Below the pieces are notes generated by a model that was given only the letters and a program-made list of their open reading frames with translations, was not told the DNA's origin and did no database searches. DNA of 64,000 nucleotides, taken from the NCBI GenBank assembly GCA_018389105.1, contig JACATO010000591.1, forward strand, positions 1,598,501 through 1,662,500, read 5' to 3'. Position 1 is the first letter of the stretch. The number at the start of each line of letters is the position of its first letter. Shown here one piece after another: positions 60,049-64,000 of this stretch. This stretch comes from Nautilus pompilius (lineage: Eukaryota > Mollusca > Cephalopoda > Nautilida > Nautilidae). A program made the position numbers and the translations under genes.

Positions 60049-62428
60049 TAGAAGAAATCTTACAATTAGTATTTGATTCTTGGAGTAAGTTCTATAAAAA
60101 AATGTATTGAAACAGAAATGTATGTCACTCCCACACTTTTGTTCGTTTATTGTAAGTAGTTTGCATTTCAGCTCCATTGTGGTTATTTCATAATCAGTAA
60201 AAAATTTTTGTTAATTTTCTAGCAAATAATTTTTTTTTTAAATTTAGAAAATTATTTGTAACATTTTGCCAAGTATGGCTTTGTTTTGTATGTGTGTGTA
60301 TATGCATATGCACATGTTTTCTTAAAATTTCTAAATACAACTTATGTCTGTTTGGTAGATATGGAACAATAAAAAATTTAAATCACTGACAAAATGTTCT
60401 ACATGACTTAACTGGAGATAGGCTCATCAATGAGTTATCCATGGCTTTCCTACTGAATGAAAAGTCTGGTTTCAGGATAATATCTTTTAAAAGCAACTGG
60501 ACATTTTATGCAGTGTATGAAGTTAAGTTTGGAGATGCCATTCAGTTTATTGAACATTTAAGAAGTAAAATGAGTTTTCAGTCAGCTTGTGAAGCTGACA
60601 GGGGAGTTTTATCTATATTAATCAGTTGATTAAAAATTATTTTACTACGAACACTGCTTGGAAGGTTTGCTATCCCTTCACTGGAAACCACTTGGACCTT
60701 GGTAAAATCTGTTCTCAGATTAGTTTATGCATGATGGAATCCAAACTTTGCCAAGTTTCCAAGTGTTCTCCTTTAATGGAAACTTGATATTTCATGTGAA
60801 AATTCAGAAAATATAGACTTCATTACAAAAGAACTTTTTTGATTTTAGTTTTTTAAATACATAACTTTGCATGCAATATTGCTTGTTCCATCTAATGTTA
60901 CTTTCAATTTTTTGCAAAAAACTATTTCATACATATTATGCCTAGATGAAGCCAATGTGAAAACTGTATTTTTATTTCAAGAATGTGCATATTTTCAGCA
61001 TTATTATTCACATAGTTACAGATTTTAAAAAGTACATTTATTTGAAATGTTTTCTATGTAAACACAGTTTCAGGATACTTTATTCATCATTAGAAATTAA
61101 TTTGTGATCCAGTAATAGAGAAATCTCAGAGTGAACCTTGTTAATTGTTTTTGTCTTTTAAAAATTTTCTTTGTTTTTTTTAATATGCATTTTATAAATT
61201 TTATGTCCATTTGTGTAGAAGGTTTTTCCATTTTTACTTCGATTAGAGAGGAAAAAGTGCTACTATTCATGGTTTTTGATTATTTTTTGCATATCTGCTT
61301 GAGTATACTGATTCTTTATTTTGTGATGAGGAATTATTACAGAATTTTTTACCACATTAAGAAAATACTGCCTCACTGCTTCTGCCTTGGGCTTTAGGAG
61401 AAGCAAGACCATTTAAAAGAACTAATTCCTATATTAATATGTACAGTTACTGATTTGCAACCTATCTTCATTTCTGCATAATTAGAAACAGGCCATGCAT
61501 ACAAAATAGGCTGGTCTATTGTGTCTGCTATGTACTGGTGTCTTGTGTAAAATTCAACTTTTGTTTCTGGCAGTGTCTTTTTACAATCAGTATACCAAGA
61601 TTATCTGCTTTGCCAGAGGGAAACAAGTTCACTCCATTGGCTTCTTTGCCTCCATTTTTACTTAAAACAGTTTGTTGGGAAACAACTACCCTTGCACTTT
61701 TCCTTTTCTTGAGAGAACAGTAACAGTTTTTTTTTTTTTTACAGTATCCATTGTTATATGAACATAATTTACTCTAGAAGTAAATAAATGCAAAATTTTC
61801 CATTTACTGGAAATGTACCTTTTCATTTTAGTGTTTCTTTTTTTAGTTTAAAAAGGTGAGTATTTGTCTTATGAATTCAGATGTTTCCTTTCCTGTATCA
61901 AGTGTAACTCCTAATGAAATTTTCCTTATGATTGTTTGAATACCTTAACCTTTTTATTAGTGTGTTGTGCTTGTCCTGGCTATTAGGATTGCAGGGGCAC
62001 ATGTTTCTACATTTCTGCTGAGACTTAGCTCTACTGTATATTTAGGGTATTGTGGCTGCTTTTCTTATCATGAGAATGTGGGGCACCTTCAAGACACATT
62101 TGTAAGAAGTTGCCATAAATCAGTTGTCAGAACAAGGTTGACATCCAAAGATCAGCTTATTTTAGCTACTGTCTCACTTCGTTAGACTAAGTTGTGAAAT
62201 CTTTGCATTTATTGATCATAGCCAAGCCAAAAAATACCACTGTAACTAAGAAGAATGGGGAAAAAAGTTCATATAATATATAGATTCAAACTTAGTTGTG
62301 ATATTTCATAATTATCTCTATTTTTCCAGCAGTCCATAGTTTTCTTTTCTTTTTTTTTTTTAAGATATGTTCTGATGCTTTTACATCTTATTATAAAAGG
62401 TTGACCAGCTTGAATTTTTATTTTTCAG
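60049..62428. other. Intronic sequence before the 50-nt exon
   Basis: AT-rich intron with long T-runs (about 61727-61740, 62348-62361). No coding or mobile element recognised. Ends in the polypyrimidine tract and acceptor of the exon at 62429. Confidence 0.6.
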
Positions 62429-62478
62429 GTTTCTACACCCATATATCCACCCTAGCTGATGTACAAGAACATGTGCAG
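62429..62478 (+). CDS. CACNA2D3: Exon of voltage-gated calcium channel alpha-2/delta subunit, end of VWA domain (part 3 of 3)
   Basis: Very short internal exon (50 nt), phase 1 in and phase 0 out. The acceptor is a long T-rich tract ending in tttttcag and the donor is gtatgt. With the G from the previous exon it encodes GFYTHISTLADVQEHVQ, matching the ISTLADVQE(N)V segment at the C-terminal edge of the VWA domain in alpha-2/delta-3/4 proteins. In relatives this is followed by an EY.HV.SRP-like segment, which was not found in the remaining 1.5 kb, so the next exon lies beyond the window. The ORF is too short to show on length alone; it is supported by frame continuity, junctions and homology to the neighbouring exon products. 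Confidence 0.9.
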
Positions 62479-64000
62479 GTATGTTTTTGTTAAATGACCT
62501 ACAAACCATTTGATTCCAGGTGCCTACAGGTTTTATATTATACCTCTTTTATTACTGCTAAGATTAAAATGTCAATGAAGAGACTTGCTAGAAATAGCAG
62601 AAAGCTTTAATTACAGAGTTACAACCATACATTGCTTTTCAGGATGACATAGCCTCACTTTTTTCTTTGTTGGTATAGCAATATAAAACAAATTGTCACT
62701 TGTGTGAAAGTTTTTCTAGCAGCTTCAAGCTTGCTTTATCACACAACAGCTTCTAGTCTTTGCTGATCCAAAACAAGAGTAGCTACATTTCTTCTTTTCT
62801 TTTATTGTCTCTGACAATTTGTTTTTAAAAAAATTTAATTAAGAGTACAAGAATTGTATTGAGTGATTGGAAATTATATAAGTTGGAGAGTATAATAACA
62901 CTTTTGTTTTAAATAAATAAATCCAAATCATTAGTTTGAAGAAGGTTTTGAGAAAATTATATTTTTTAATGAAAGTGATATTTCATTAACTCTTTATGCT
63001 GTTTACTGTATTCCCTTTATGAAAACAGTGGAAGGTGGGTGCCACAAGGTAAAACATTGGGTTAGCTACATTATTAGATACAGGTTACTTGTTTAACTGG
63101 GTGGGAAGTCAAAACGTAATTTTGTCTGCACCAAATAAAAAAGTTTTTCTTTACAAATTAGTAGATTCAAGTCATTTAGAAACATAATTTTGATCCTATT
63201 TTTGTGAATGCTGTTTACTGGTCCCTCACTGTTGAAACAGTAGAGTCATGAATATATTTCTTCTCCCTGCTTACTGATTATTGTATTGTAGGACTCGGTT
63301 TTAGGCTGCAGTAAATGTGTATGGCTGAAGCTATGACTTCTCTTTAAGATTCTGAAGTTGGTTTGGATGTATTGCCATACTCTAGTTTATCACCACTGGT
63401 TTTTTCATGCATCATAAATGACAGTGTATAAATGTGATTACTGTATTTTTGGGTCAGACCTGGAGTCTGTAGCAAATATTTGTGCCACTTGGGCTTGCAG
63501 CTTTTAGTACTCAGTTCACTGATAAATAATCTGTTTTAGCTCTTCATCTTTAAAATTTCTGATTGTATTGTATCTGAACATCAAGAGATTTTATTATAAC
63601 ATTTTTTTTAACCTCACCAGTTGTTCGATCTATAAGGGCTGACCATTGTGCACATGCTACTACCAGGTGGATTAATTCCTGAATAGTGTCATTTCACATG
63701 GATTTTCTGAAAAGTTGCCAATATCATGGCTGAATCAAAGTTTTAAAAATCTACTTAAAAACTCAAAAACCAAAATCTATAGAAGGTTATTGAAAAGGAT
63801 AATGTTATAAGTAAACGTCAAAAACTAAAAAACCTTAATAAATAAATGGAAGTTAGACATGAAAGAATAACTGTGCTGAACTCTGCATATCTTTTAAATA
63901 ATTTGTTAATTATGTGAGTAATCAGTTTCTTTTGATACAATGGATTTGAGTTTTTGTATGATTTTTACTTGGTGATGTGTATATTCTGTTTAAAATTTTC
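62479..64000 (+). other. Start of the next alpha-2/delta intron (continues beyond window)
   Basis: Begins with the donor GTATGT. No further alpha-2/delta exon was found in these 1.5 kb, so the intron continues past the window edge. Confidence 0.7.

Larger units (their letters stand above)
35984..62428 (+). other. Intron of the alpha-2/delta gene (26.4 kb)
   Basis: U2-type GT-AG intron in phase 1, bounded by gtattt and tttcag. It holds most of the recognisable transposons in the window: three Tc1/mariner-type elements, a pair of inverted hAT elements with a third hAT relic between them, a Tigger transposase relic and two SINE copies. Confidence 0.9.

Noticed and set aside
1..64000. CRISPR arrays, operons, tRNA/rRNA genes
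   Set aside because: None present; the sequence is eukaryotic intronic DNA, and the only tRNA-like boxes belong to SINE heads.

Overview
This window is AT-rich animal nuclear DNA lying almost entirely inside introns of one protein-coding gene. The + strand carries three consecutive exons of a voltage-gated calcium channel alpha-2/delta subunit gene of the CACNA2D3/4 (straightjacket-like) type, at 11568-11696, 35905-35983 and 62429-62478. All have GT-AG junctions and compatible phases. They join into 86 codons covering the C-terminal half of the VWA domain, from the last MIDAS aspartate (LITDG) through the FTYLIGRE and ISTLADVQE blocks. The introns between them are about 24.2 and 26.4 kb. The first and last exons of the gene are outside the window. 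Protein style, very long introns and the transposon set suggest an invertebrate, most likely an arthropod (a chelicerate would fit). This is inference; nothing in the window fixes the species.

The rest is intron filled with decayed class II DNA transposons. From left to right: a degenerate hAT-like fragment at the left edge, with a near-identical copy 28.3 kb downstream; a pogo/Tigger element (7229-10136) with a complete but frameshifted hAT element (7633-9774, 8-bp target duplication) inserted into it; a Tc1-like N-terminal fragment near 13.65 kb; Tigger-like ends near 20 kb; a 147-nt imperfect hairpin at 26.6 kb; a Tc1/mariner element with good TIRs and TA duplication (40247-41607); two copies of one ZMYM1-like hAT family in inverted orientation (42025-44082 and 46625-51397), the first an internally deleted derivative of the second; a KIAA1586-like hAT relic between them; a Tigger transposase relic (52.8-54.0 kb); a short internally deleted mariner-type element (55135-55766); and a DD34D mariner (58725-60048). 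Five fragments of a probable tRNA-derived SINE sharing one core are scattered through the introns, all on the + strand.

No rRNA or tRNA gene, CRISPR array, operon or convincing second host gene was seen, and no reverse transcriptase-coding element was recognised. The items most worth a second look are the inverted hAT pair, which would put two roughly 2-kb near-identical inverted arms in the primary transcript; the decayed hAT segment present twice with about one mismatch in 524 bp; the nested pogo/hAT insertion; and the SINE family. I did not find evidence for an undescribed enzymatic or defence system.
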